Positions 1 to 5,941 of a stretch of DNA of 9,790 nucleotides are shown here, one piece after another. The translations under genes and the position numbers were made by a program. Numbering within the stretch: position 1 is the first letter of the stretch; each line of letters begins with the position of its first letter. The notes beneath the pieces were generated by a model. The model was not told where the DNA came from and made no database searches. It saw only the letters and a list, made by a program, of their open reading frames with translations. The DNA comes from an uncultured Nocardioides sp. (GTDB lineage Bacteria; Actinomycetota; Actinomycetes; Propionibacteriales; Nocardioidaceae), in contig NZ_CAMPGZ010000158.1 in the NCBI RefSeq assembly GCF_946885725.1, forward strand, positions 1-9,790, written 5' to 3'.

Positions 1-95
1 CTTGTGCTTCCTCACGGGGTACCCCCGATTTCCAGGCACCGGCAGGGGTGCCAACCCGTGACGTACGGCGGGACAGGCCGACGTCCTGACAAAGC

Positions 96-139
96 GGCGC
101 GAGCGATCGCGCCGAGGCGTTGCGGGCGCTCTCCGCGCC
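96..139 (-). terminator. Possible hairpin terminator after the sugar transferase gene
   Basis: Two short GC-rich inverted repeats lie just past the stop codon of the minus-strand transferase gene. One pairs GGCGC (125-129) with GCGCC (135-139) around a five-base loop. The other pairs GGCGCG (96-101) with CGCGCC (108-113) around a six-base loop and is followed, in the minus direction, by a short T-containing stretch (GCTTTGTC). Their position fits a terminator, but short GC stems are common by chance in DNA of this composition, so the call is weak. The rest of 1-144 has two more small dyads (16-25 and 35-52) and no gene that I can support. Confidence 0.3.
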
Positions 140-144
140 GGCGG

Positions 145-747
145 TCAGTGGCGCGCAATGGCGATCACCTGCCGGACGAGGAGGCGCAGGTCGTAGCCGA
201 GCGAGCGACGCTCGAGGTACGACAGGTCGAGACGGACGCGCTCGTGCAGGAGCACGTCCCGGTAGTGCCGGCCCGGGTCGTCGACCTCGGCGAGGCGCTC
301 GGCCTCGTCCATGAACCCGAGGGTCGACGGGCCGGCGAGTCCTGGCCGGACCGACAGCACCCGGCGCTCGTCCTCGTCGTACAACGCGACGAACTCCGGG
401 GTCTCGGGCCGCGGCCCGACCAGACCCATGTCTCCGCGCACGACGTTCAGCAGCTGAGGCAGCTCGTCGAGGTACCAACCGCGGAGAACGCGACCCACAG
501 GCGTGACCCGGGGGTCGCCCAGCGGCGAGACCTCCGCGGAGCCGGTCGCGCCAGTGTGGGTCATGGTGCGGAACTTGCATATCTCGAAAGGCTTTCCGTT
601 CCGGCCGACGCGCACCTGGCGGAACAGCACCGGCCCCGGCGACGTCACCTTCACCAGGACCGCGATCACCAGCAGCAGCGGGCTCAGCACGATGAGCGCC
701 ACCGCCGCGACCGTGCGGTCGAAGATGTCGCGCAGCACCTCGCTCAT
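145..747 (-). CDS. Small monotopic phosphoglycosyl transferase (bacterial sugar transferase family)
   Basis: This 200-residue protein should transfer a sugar-1-phosphate from a UDP-sugar to a polyprenyl phosphate at the inner face of the membrane, the first step in building a lipid-linked glycan. The hydrophobic segment at about residues 11-33 holds a Ser-Pro (S22-P23), as in the re-entrant helix of PglC-type enzymes. The family landmarks follow in order: KFRTM (58-62), the catalytic Asp-Glu pair in LDELPQL (D94, E95), and LVGPRPE (109-115). There is no N-terminal four-helix domain of the WbaP/CpsE kind, so it is the short, single-domain form and appears complete. The start codon overlaps the stop of the deacetylase gene upstream (ATGA, 744-747) and lacks a good ribosome-binding site of its own, which points to translational coupling. 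The sugar it transfers cannot be read from the sequence. Confidence 0.93.
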   Translation of the reverse strand: MSEVLRDIFDRTVAAVALIVLSPLLLVIAVLVKVTSPGPVLFRQVRVGRNGKPFEICKFRTMTHTGATGSAEVSPLGDPRVTPVGRVLRGWYLDELPQLLNVVRGDMGLVGPRPETPEFVALYDEDERRVLSVRPGLAGPSTLGFMDEAERLAEVDDPGRHYRDVLLHERVRLDLSYLERRSLGYDLRLLVRQVIAIARH

Positions 748-1451
748 GTCACGTCGCCGCCCCAGGGACCGCGCATGCCGGCCGTCGCCGACTCGCGCAG
801 GATCATGAACGGCTCGGCCGCCAGCAGCCCCGAGGCGGCGCCGTGCCCCTGGGCGTATGCGGTCAGCGCCTCGATGGACCGCGGGTGCGGGAACGGCCGC
901 ACCTCGCTGACGAAGGTCTCGGCGTACGCCTTCATCGCCCGGAGCTTGGTCTCGAGCGTCTCGCTGATGTCGACGAAGAGGTTGGGCGCGAAGACGCTGC
1001 CGGGGATCGGCGGCGCCCAGTCCGTCGACGACGGGATCTGGAACGCGCACACTCGGCGGACCGACGTGCCCGGCACCGGCCGGGTCGCCACCAGCGTGGC
1101 GCGCGCGACGAGGCGGTGGTCCTCGTTGACGTCGCCGGGGAAGTGCGTGAGTACGACGTCGGGCTGGAGCTCCTCGATGACCTGCTCGATCGGCGTGATC
1201 ACGTCGAGCAGGCTCAACGTGTCGAGTCGCTGGTCGGGTAGCCCGACGAGCACCAGACGGTCGAGACCCAGCACGTCGGCGGCGTTGCGCGCGCACTCGG
1301 CCTGCTGCTCCACCCGCCCGTGGCGCGAGCTCGCGCCGTCCGCGAGCACGCAGGCCCAGGCGGTGTCGCCTCGTGAGGCGTGCCACGCCATCGTGCCCCC
1401 GGCCCCCAACGTCTCGTCGTCCGGATGGGCCGCAACCGTGAGTAGCCGCAT
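744..1451 (-). CDS. PIG-L/LmbE family zinc deacetylase
   Basis: This 235-residue protein belongs to the PIG-L/LmbE family, whose members remove N-acetyl groups from amino sugars (for example MshB and GlcNAc-PI deacetylase). The zinc signature AHPDDE is at residues 8-13. By comparison with MshB, H9, D12 and H112 (in NEDHR) would bind the metal and D11 would be the general base; all are present. There is no signal peptide, so it should act in the cytoplasm. The frame stays open further upstream, but the start at 1451 is preferred because a strong GGGAGGAG lies just before it and the protein then begins, as usual, a few residues before the HPDD motif. The neighbouring phosphoglycosyl transferase suggests its substrate is a sugar nucleotide or lipid-linked sugar of that pathway. 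The mycothiol enzymes MshB and Mca are also in this family, but the context argues against those roles. Confidence 0.9.
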   Translation of the reverse strand: MRLLTVAAHPDDETLGAGGTMAWHASRGDTAWACVLADGASSRHGRVEQQAECARNAADVLGLDRLVLVGLPDQRLDTLSLLDVITPIEQVIEELQPDVVLTHFPGDVNEDHRLVARATLVATRPVPGTSVRRVCAFQIPSSTDWAPPIPGSVFAPNLFVDISETLETKLRAMKAYAETFVSEVRPFPHPRSIEALTAYAQGHGAASGLLAAEPFMILRESATAGMRGPWGGDVT

Positions 1452-1455
1452 GCCG

Positions 1456-1463
1456 CTCCTCCC
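1456..1463 (-). promoter_or_regulatory. Strong ribosome-binding site of the deacetylase gene
   Basis: Read on the minus strand, GGGAGGAG stands before the ATG at 1451, with six bases between the GGAGG core and the start. It is among the best Shine-Dalgarno sequences in the window, and it decides the start codon against in-frame ATGs further upstream. Confidence 0.75.
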
Positions 1464-1601
1464 CCACTGCTCCCCTGACTGCGACAGCACATCGCGACGG
1501 CGGAAGGCGAACATCGGCCAATCGGCGTAGCGCATGTCCGGCAGGCGACGGGTCTCCGCGTGACACGCCGCTGTGAGGCTGGTGACCGGGCAGAGAAGCG
1601 A

Positions 1602-1610
1602 GGGGAAGGA
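1602..1610 (+). promoter_or_regulatory. Ribosome-binding site of the nucleotide-sugar dehydrogenase gene
   Basis: GGGGAAGGA precedes the ATG at 1617, with six bases between AAGGA and the start. A GTG directly before that ATG (1614) is in frame and could also be used, adding one residue. The interval to the divergent deacetylase gene (1452-1616, 165 bases) must carry the promoters for both genes, but I see no convincing -35/-10 pair in it. Confidence 0.65.
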
Positions 1611-1616
1611 ACCGTG

Positions 1617-2948
1617 ATGAGGCCACGCATCACCGTGATCGGCTGCGGCTACCTGGGCGCCACTCATGCCGCCTGCATGGCGGAGCTCGGCTTCGACGTG
1701 CTCGGGCTGGACCTCGACCACGACAAGGTGGCCGCGCTGCAGGAGGCGCGCCCGCCGTTCTACGAGCCGGGTCTCGAGCCGATCCTGCGCAAGCACGTGG
1801 AGTCGGGCCGGCTGCGCTTCACCACGTCGTACGACGAGGTCGCGGCGTTCGGCGACATCCACTTCCTCTGCGTGGCCACGCCGCAGCGCGACGGCGAGCT
1901 CGGCGCCGACCTGCGCTTCGTGGACAGCGCGATCGCGTCACTGTCGCCGCGGCTCGAGCGCCCGTGCGTCGTGCTCGGCAAGTCGACCGTGCCGGTGGGC
2001 ACCGCCGAGCGGCTGGCCGAGGACCTCGCCCGGATGGCGCCCGTCGGTCGCGACGCGGTGCTCGCCTGGAACCCGGAGTTCCTGCGCGAGGGCTTCGCCG
2101 TCGACGACACCCTGCGCCCCGGCCGGCTGGTCTTCGGCCTGCCCGACGGCTACGGCCGCGAGGAGGCCGAGAACGCGATGCGCGTGGTGTACGCCGACGC
2201 GATCGCCGCCGGCACGCCGGTCGTCATCGCCGATCTCGCCACCGCTCAGCTGGCCAAGGCGGCAGCAAACTCCTTCCTGGCAACGAAGATCTCGTTCATC
2301 AACGCGATGGCGGAGATCTGCGAGGCGACCGGCGGCGACGTCACAGTGCTCGCGGACGCGATCGGCTACGACCCGCGTATCGGGCGTCAGTTCCTCAACG
2401 CAGGCTTGGGATTCGGTGGCGGCTGCCTACCCAAGGACATCCGCGGCTTCATGGCACGCGCCGGCGAGGTCGGCGCGGGCGACGCGCTGACGTTCCTGCG
2501 TGAGGTCGACGCGATCAACCAGCGCCGCCGCAGCCGTGTGGTCGATGTCGCTGCCGAGCTGGTCGACCGGCCCTGGCCGGTAGCGAACGTGGCCGTGCTG
2601 GGCGCGGCGTTCAAGCCCGACTCCGACGACATCCGCGACTCGCCGGCGCTCAACGTGGCCGGCCGCATCTCGCTGTTCGGCGCGCACGTCACCGTGCACG
2701 ACCCGCAGGCGATCCCCAACGCGCGCCGGCTCTGGCCGACGCTGCACTACGCCGACTCGGTGATGGAGGCGTGCCGCGGTGCGCACGTCGTGCTGGTGCT
2801 GACCGAGTGGGCGCAGTTCCGCGAGATCGACCCGGTCAAGCTCGCCGAGGTGGTGGCCACGCCCGCCGTCGTCGACGGCCGCAACTGCCTCGACCGGGAG
2901 GCCTGGCGCGCGGCCGGGTGGACCTATCGCGCGCTCGGCCGGCCCTGA
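1617..2948 (+). CDS. ugd: UDP-glucose 6-dehydrogenase (UDP-glucose/GDP-mannose dehydrogenase family)
   Basis: This 443-residue protein should oxidise a nucleotide sugar at C6 in two NAD-dependent steps, most likely UDP-glucose to UDP-glucuronate, in the cytoplasm. The N-terminal Rossmann domain has G9-C-G-Y-L-G14 and an acidic residue (D32) at the end of the second strand. Further family motifs are GKSTVPVGT (121-129), NPEFLREG (152-159) and K214/N218 in the central helix. The catalytic cysteine is C270 within FGGGCLPKD (266-274). The C-terminal UDP-binding domain carries AFKPDSDDIRDSP (331-343). All catalytic positions are intact and the length is normal. The start was chosen for its ribosome-binding site and its position six residues before the first beta strand. 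GDP-mannose and UDP-N-acetyl-mannosamine dehydrogenases share these motifs, so the substrate is inferred. Divergence from a sugar transferase and a deacetylase supports a glycan role. Its last 25 bases overlap the convergent gene at 2924-3529. Confidence 0.92.
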   Translation: MRPRITVIGCGYLGATHAACMAELGFDVLGLDLDHDKVAALQEARPPFYEPGLEPILRKHVESGRLRFTTSYDEVAAFGDIHFLCVATPQRDGELGADLRFVDSAIASLSPRLERPCVVLGKSTVPVGTAERLAEDLARMAPVGRDAVLAWNPEFLREGFAVDDTLRPGRLVFGLPDGYGREEAENAMRVVYADAIAAGTPVVIADLATAQLAKAAANSFLATKISFINAMAEICEATGGDVTVLADAIGYDPRIGRQFLNAGLGFGGGCLPKDIRGFMARAGEVGAGDALTFLREVDAINQRRRSRVVDVAAELVDRPWPVANVAVLGAAFKPDSDDIRDSPALNVAGRISLFGAHVTVHDPQAIPNARRLWPTLHYADSVMEACRGAHVVLVLTEWAQFREIDPVKLAEVVATPAVVDGRNCLDREAWRAAGWTYRALGRP

Positions 2949-3529
2949 CGGGCGAGCCGGTCGACGTACGCGTCGATCGCGTCGTCGTCCCAGCCGCGCG
3001 ACTCGCGCAGCCCGATACGGACGTGCTCGAGGTACGCCGGGCTCGGCGGGTTGTGCGGCACCTGGTCCGCGCCGTACGGCGAGGTGAACGTGAGCAGCGG
3101 CGACCGTTCCACGCGCCCGACCTCGACCAGCGTCTCGTAGCGACCGGGCCCGAACGTGTGCCGCCCGTCCGTCAGCGGCGCGGTGACCACCTCCTCGAGC
3201 GGGTCGCCTTCCTGCGGCAGCCGGTACATCTCCTGGGCGACGACATCGGCGAGCTGGGCCGGCGTCACGAGGTAGCCGCGCCCGGCGGCCCCGCCCGGCG
3301 TCTCGTGGTCGTAGAACGCCACACCGCCGCCCCACTGCGGTGACTCGCCCGCGAAGTAGACCGTGCCCGGCAGGTCCACGGGGATCGAGCGCAGCGGCGG
3401 CGTGCTGTCCCGCGCGCCCGGGTTTCGGCGGGCTCCGCCGTGCGGGCGGCCACCGCGGATGTAGAGGGCGAACCGGCTCGCGGACATGTTGGAGCCGTAG
3501 CTGACGTACCAGACGTGGGTGGATGCCAT
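2924..3529 (-). CDS. Gamma-glutamylcyclotransferase-fold (AIG2-like) protein, function unknown
   Basis: This 201-residue protein opens with WYVSYGSNM (7-15), the substrate-loop signature of gamma-glutamylcyclotransferase-fold proteins, and continues with GTVYFAGE (65-72), VAFYD (80-84) and GRGYLVT (93-99). E110 in AQEMYR falls where this fold has its catalytic glutamate, so an enzyme acting on a gamma-glutamyl or related amide substrate is plausible, but the reaction is unknown. There is no signal peptide or membrane segment. I recall close actinobacterial relatives carrying the label histone deacetylase; no zinc-dependent deacetylase motif is visible, so that name should not be copied. The start at 3529 puts the YGSN motif near the N-terminus as expected, although the ribosome-binding site is weak (GGGACGG). 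An ATG at 3553 would add eight residues and is less likely. The 3' end overlaps the dehydrogenase gene by 25 bases. Confidence 0.75.
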   Translation of the reverse strand: MASTHVWYVSYGSNMSASRFALYIRGGRPHGGARRNPGARDSTPPLRSIPVDLPGTVYFAGESPQWGGGVAFYDHETPGGAAGRGYLVTPAQLADVVAQEMYRLPQEGDPLEEVVTAPLTDGRHTFGPGRYETLVEVGRVERSPLLTFTSPYGADQVPHNPPSPAYLEHVRIGLRESRGWDDDAIDAYVDRLARQGRPSAR

Positions 3530-3553
3530 CCGTCCCAGCCTCGCACGACGCAT

Positions 3554-3581
3554 GGTCTAGACGCCCGCAAGGTCGTTCCAA
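3554..3581 (-). promoter_or_regulatory. Tentative promoter of the cyclotransferase-fold gene
   Basis: On the minus strand TTGGAA (3576-3581) and TAGACC (3554-3559) are separated by 16 bases and would place a transcript start shortly before the ATG at 3529. The match to sigma-70-type boxes is only partial. The second box lies inside an eight-base palindrome (GTCTAGAC, 3555-3562), so this could instead be a protein-binding site, or chance. Confidence 0.2.
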
Positions 3582-3657
3582 GTTCAACCAAGCCGCGCGA
3601 GTGCGGCGACCGAACCCGGGGTGCACGCGCCGTGAGGGTCGGTGCGGCACAACTCTC

Positions 3658-3663
3658 GAGGAG
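3658..3663 (+). promoter_or_regulatory. Ribosome-binding site of the FAS1 gene
   Basis: GAGGAG lies three bases before the ATG at 3667 and nine bases before a second in-frame ATG at 3673. The second start has the more usual spacing and would shorten the signal peptide by two residues without changing the mature protein. The 137 bases between this gene and the divergent gene at 3529 hold no other clear signal. Confidence 0.55.
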
Positions 3664-3666
3664 CAC

Positions 3667-4311
3667 ATGACCATGCGAACCAAGCCCCTGCTGTCCGCCC
3701 TGCTGACGGTCACGCTCGCAGGTGGGACCGCGCTCGCTACCGCCCCGGCCCAGGCCGTCGACGCCCGGGCGAAGGCCGGTACCACCCCGCTCACCAAGGT
3801 GCTCGGCGCCGACGGCAACAAGTACGACCGCAACTGGGACGACTTCGACATCGTCGAGAAGGCCGTGCGCGCCGTCCTCAAGGCGAAGCCCGACAGCGCG
3901 GTCGCCGTGCTCGCCGACGGCGACACCCGGCTCACCGCGTTCGTGCCGACGGACCGCGCGTTCCGCAGGCTCGTCACGAGCGTCACCGGCGACCGGCCGG
4001 CGAGCGAGAAGGTGGCCTTCGGCGCCGTCGCGTCGCTCGGCGTCGACACGGTCGAGAGCGTGCTGCTCTACCACGTCGTCCCCGGTGCCACGGTGAAGTA
4101 CGGCGCCGCCCGGAAGGCCGACGGCGCCCGGCTCGAGACCGCGGTCGGCAAGCACCTGCGCGTCAACGTGGCCCGCGGCACCGTCCGCCTCGGCGACGCC
4201 GACCGGGACGCGCGCAACGCCCGCGTCATCAAGGCCGCCAGGGACGTCAACACCGGCAACAAGCAGGTCGCGCACGGCATCGACCGGGTGCTGCGCCCGA
4301 TCGACCTGTGA
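3667..4311 (+). CDS. Secreted FAS1 (fasciclin) domain protein
   Basis: The 214-residue product starts with a Sec-type signal peptide: basic residues R4 and K6, a hydrophobic core at about 8-24, and a likely cleavage after A-Q-A (A30). No lipobox cysteine or cell-wall sorting signal is present, so the mature protein, about 184 residues, should be released or loosely attached outside the cell. One FAS1 domain fills the mature part. Its H1 segment is TAFVPTDRAFRRL (90-102) and its H2 segment is LLYHVVPG (133-140), with the conserved Tyr-His pair at 135-136; the closing strand is VAHGIDRVLRP (201-211). FAS1 domains mediate adhesion or bind small ligands, and bacterial examples include MPT70/MPT83, but nothing here fixes the ligand. 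No sigK-like or anti-sigma gene lies beside it. It forms a single-gene unit ended by the palindrome downstream. Confidence 0.93.
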   Translation: MTMRTKPLLSALLTVTLAGGTALATAPAQAVDARAKAGTTPLTKVLGADGNKYDRNWDDFDIVEKAVRAVLKAKPDSAVAVLADGDTRLTAFVPTDRAFRRLVTSVTGDRPASEKVAFGAVASLGVDTVESVLLYHVVPGATVKYGAARKADGARLETAVGKHLRVNVARGTVRLGDADRDARNARVIKAARDVNTGNKQVAHGIDRVLRPIDL

Positions 4312-4334
4312 CCTGACGACAACGCACCCACACG

Positions 4335-4370
4335 ACGAGGCCCCGCTCCGGATCCGGAGCGGGGCCTCGT
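4335..4370. terminator. Perfect 36-base palindrome, probable bidirectional terminator
   Basis: Bases 4335-4370 form an uninterrupted inverted repeat with 18-base arms centred on GGATCC (half-site ACGAGGCCCCGCTCCGGA). It lies 23 bases after the FAS1 stop and 17 bases after the stop of the convergent transporter gene. An outer arm (GACGACA 4315-4321 with TGTCGTC 4373-4379) could lengthen the stem with an internal bulge. There is no run of T on either side, which fits the U-less hairpins proposed as terminators in actinobacteria. Its symmetry and central position between two gene ends favour termination in both directions. Confidence 0.85.
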
Positions 4371-4387
4371 GCTGTCGTCGTACGGCG

Positions 4388-5758
4388 TCAGTCGTGCGCG
4401 CCGCGAACGACGCGGTCGTGCCGCAGCGAGGACGCCTTCGTCTCCCGCGCGATCAGCACCGCCACGATCGTCACCGCCGACGCGATGGCCATGTAGATCC
4501 CGACCGCGGTGGTGTTCTTCTCGGCCACGTCGCCGAGCAGCTTCACCGCGATGATCGGCGCCAGCGCACCGGCGAAGATCGACGCCAGCTGGTAGCCGAC
4601 GGACGCACCGGTGTAGCGCACCGAGGTGCCGAACAGCTCGGAGAAGAACGCCGCCTGCGGCGAGTACATCAGCGAGTGGAACAGCAGGCCGATCATCACC
4701 GCGGCGAACACACTGCCGGCGGTCATGTTGTCGAGCAGGCCGAAGAACACGAAGCCCCAGACGCCGACCCCGGCCGCGCCGACCAGGTAGAGCGGACGAC
4801 GGCCGACCCGGTCGGACAGCGCACCGATCACCGGGATCAGCACGAACTGGATGGCGGCACCGATCAGCAGCATCTCGAGGATGAGGTCCTTGTCGGCCTC
4901 GAGGTACGTCGTGACGTAGGTGATCGAGATGACCGTGAAGATGTAGTAGGAGATGTTCTCCGCCATCCGCATGCCCATCGCGATCAGGACCTCCTTGGGG
5001 TAGGTCTTGATCACCTCGAGCAGCGGCAGGTGCGAGGCGGTCTGCTTCTTCTCCGCGATCTCGTCCTTGGCCTCCTGGAAGATCGGCGACTCCTCCAGCG
5101 ACAGCCGCACGAAGAGCCCGATGATCACCAGGATCGCGGAGAGCAGGAACGGGATGCGCCAGCCCCAGCTGTTGAACGCGTCGTCGCTCTGCACGGCGGC
5201 CAGCAGGAACAGCACGCCGGTCGCGAGCAGGTTGCCGAGCGGGACGCCGGCCTGCGGCCAGGAGCTCCAGAAGCCGCGGTTCTTCTCGTCGCCGTGCTCG
5301 GCGACCATCAGCACGGCGCCGCCCCACTCGCCGCCGACGGCGAAGCCCTGCACCAGCCGGCAGACCAGCAGCAGGATCGGCGCGGCGAGGCCGATGGTGG
5401 CGTACGTCGGCAGCAGGCCGATCGCGAAGGTCGCGATCCCCATCATCATCAGCGCGACGACCAGCATCTTCTTGCGGCCGACGCGGTCACCGAAGTGGCC
5501 GAAGACCACACCGCCGAGCGGCCGGGCGACGAAACCGAGGGCGTAGGTGCCGAACGCCAGCAGCGTGCCGGTCACGGGATCCGACTCCGGGAAGAACAGC
5601 GCGCCGAACACCAGGGCGGCGGCGGAGCCGTAGAGGAAGAAGTCGTACCACTCGACGGCGGTGCCGACGAGGCTGGCGAAGACGACCTTGCCGATCGACG
5701 TCTTGCCGGGCGCCTGAGTCGGGCTCGTCGCAGACTTGCCCGTGGCGGATGTGGACAT
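4388..5758 (-). CDS. MFS transporter of the metabolite:H+ symporter (MHS) type
   Basis: This 456-residue membrane protein has the layout of a twelve-helix major facilitator, of normal length, with a polar cytoplasmic N-terminus of about 24 residues. The first helix contains GTAVEWYDFFLYG (32-44), typical of the MHS group (ShiA, ProP, KgtP, CitA relatives). The loop after helix 2 carries GHFGDRVGRKK (87-97), RLVQGFAVGGEWGG (134-147) follows, and the repeat of the loop motif is GALSDRVGRR (312-321). A long cytoplasmic loop rich in charged residues (about 220-258) divides the two halves. It probably imports an organic acid or a zwitterionic compound with protons. The first segments resemble ShiA/YhjE-type carriers, but no single substrate can be named. 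The start at 5758 is supported by AAAGGAA nine bases upstream. No catabolic gene or dedicated regulator adjoins it. Confidence 0.93.
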   Translation of the reverse strand: MSTSATGKSATSPTQAPGKTSIGKVVFASLVGTAVEWYDFFLYGSAAALVFGALFFPESDPVTGTLLAFGTYALGFVARPLGGVVFGHFGDRVGRKKMLVVALMMMGIATFAIGLLPTYATIGLAAPILLLVCRLVQGFAVGGEWGGAVLMVAEHGDEKNRGFWSSWPQAGVPLGNLLATGVLFLLAAVQSDDAFNSWGWRIPFLLSAILVIIGLFVRLSLEESPIFQEAKDEIAEKKQTASHLPLLEVIKTYPKEVLIAMGMRMAENISYYIFTVISITYVTTYLEADKDLILEMLLIGAAIQFVLIPVIGALSDRVGRRPLYLVGAAGVGVWGFVFFGLLDNMTAGSVFAAVMIGLLFHSLMYSPQAAFFSELFGTSVRYTGASVGYQLASIFAGALAPIIAVKLLGDVAEKNTTAVGIYMAIASAVTIVAVLIARETKASSLRHDRVVRGAHD

Positions 5759-5766
5759 CGGGGGGA

Positions 5767-5773
5767 TTCCTTT
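5767..5773 (-). promoter_or_regulatory. Ribosome-binding site of the MFS transporter gene
   Basis: On the minus strand AAAGGAA stands nine bases before the ATG at 5758; the intervening bases include a run of six C. This supports the chosen start over the longer frame reaching toward 5893. Confidence 0.55.
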
Positions 5774-5843
5774 CGCGGACCGGTCGGGTGACCTGCGTCT
5801 CTTTTCGTTACCCCGGACCGTACGAATGACACCCCGAGGTGGG

Positions 5844-5862
5844 TATGTGTCGATCACCCATA
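5844..5862. promoter_or_regulatory. Candidate operator dyad upstream of the transporter gene
   Basis: TATGTGTCGATCACCCATA is a 19-base imperfect dyad: six of the seven outer base pairs match (TATGnGT...ACnCATA). Its GT-N5-AC core resembles the general pattern of GntR-family operators. It lies 86 bases before the transporter start and 80 bases before the divergent helicase-associated gene, so it could affect either. No regulator gene is present in the window, and a chance match is possible. The remainder of 5759-5941 shows no convincing promoter boxes. Confidence 0.3.
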
Positions 5863-5941
5863 TCTGGCCCGTCAGGGTGTGTTCGTCCCTCAATGCGAGG
5901 AGAAGCGGCCCGTCACCGCGGCTGGCGGTAACGTGGAGCGG

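Noticed and set aside
4..1530. A 508-codon open frame on the plus strand opposite the transferase and deacetylase genes.
   Set aside because: It has no recognisable domain, a composition dominated by Arg, Ala, Ser and Pro, and lies exactly antisense to two genes with clear catalytic motifs. Long antisense frames are expected at this GC content.
1452..1862. Longer N-terminal extensions of the deacetylase frame, up to 137 extra residues.
   Set aside because: They would overlap the divergent dehydrogenase gene or its control region, and the strong ribosome-binding site just before 1451 places the start next to the HPDD motif.
3588..3615. A possible SigK-like promoter (CCAAGC, 16 bases, CCGAAC) before the FAS1 gene, by analogy with the SigK-controlled FAS1 proteins MPT70/MPT83.
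   Set aside because: The upstream box matches the CCATCC consensus in only four of six positions and no sigma or anti-sigma gene is nearby, so I do not claim it.
2427..4275. Two long minus-strand frames running across the end of the dehydrogenase, the cyclotransferase-fold gene and the FAS1 gene.
   Set aside because: They are low-complexity, Arg/Ala/Gly-rich translations that conflict with three well-supported genes; no motif supports them.
5879..5941. A GTG start at 5879 that would extend the helicase-associated protein by 21 residues.
   Set aside because: It has no ribosome-binding site and the extra residues do not resemble the family N-terminus, which begins shortly after the ATG at 5942.
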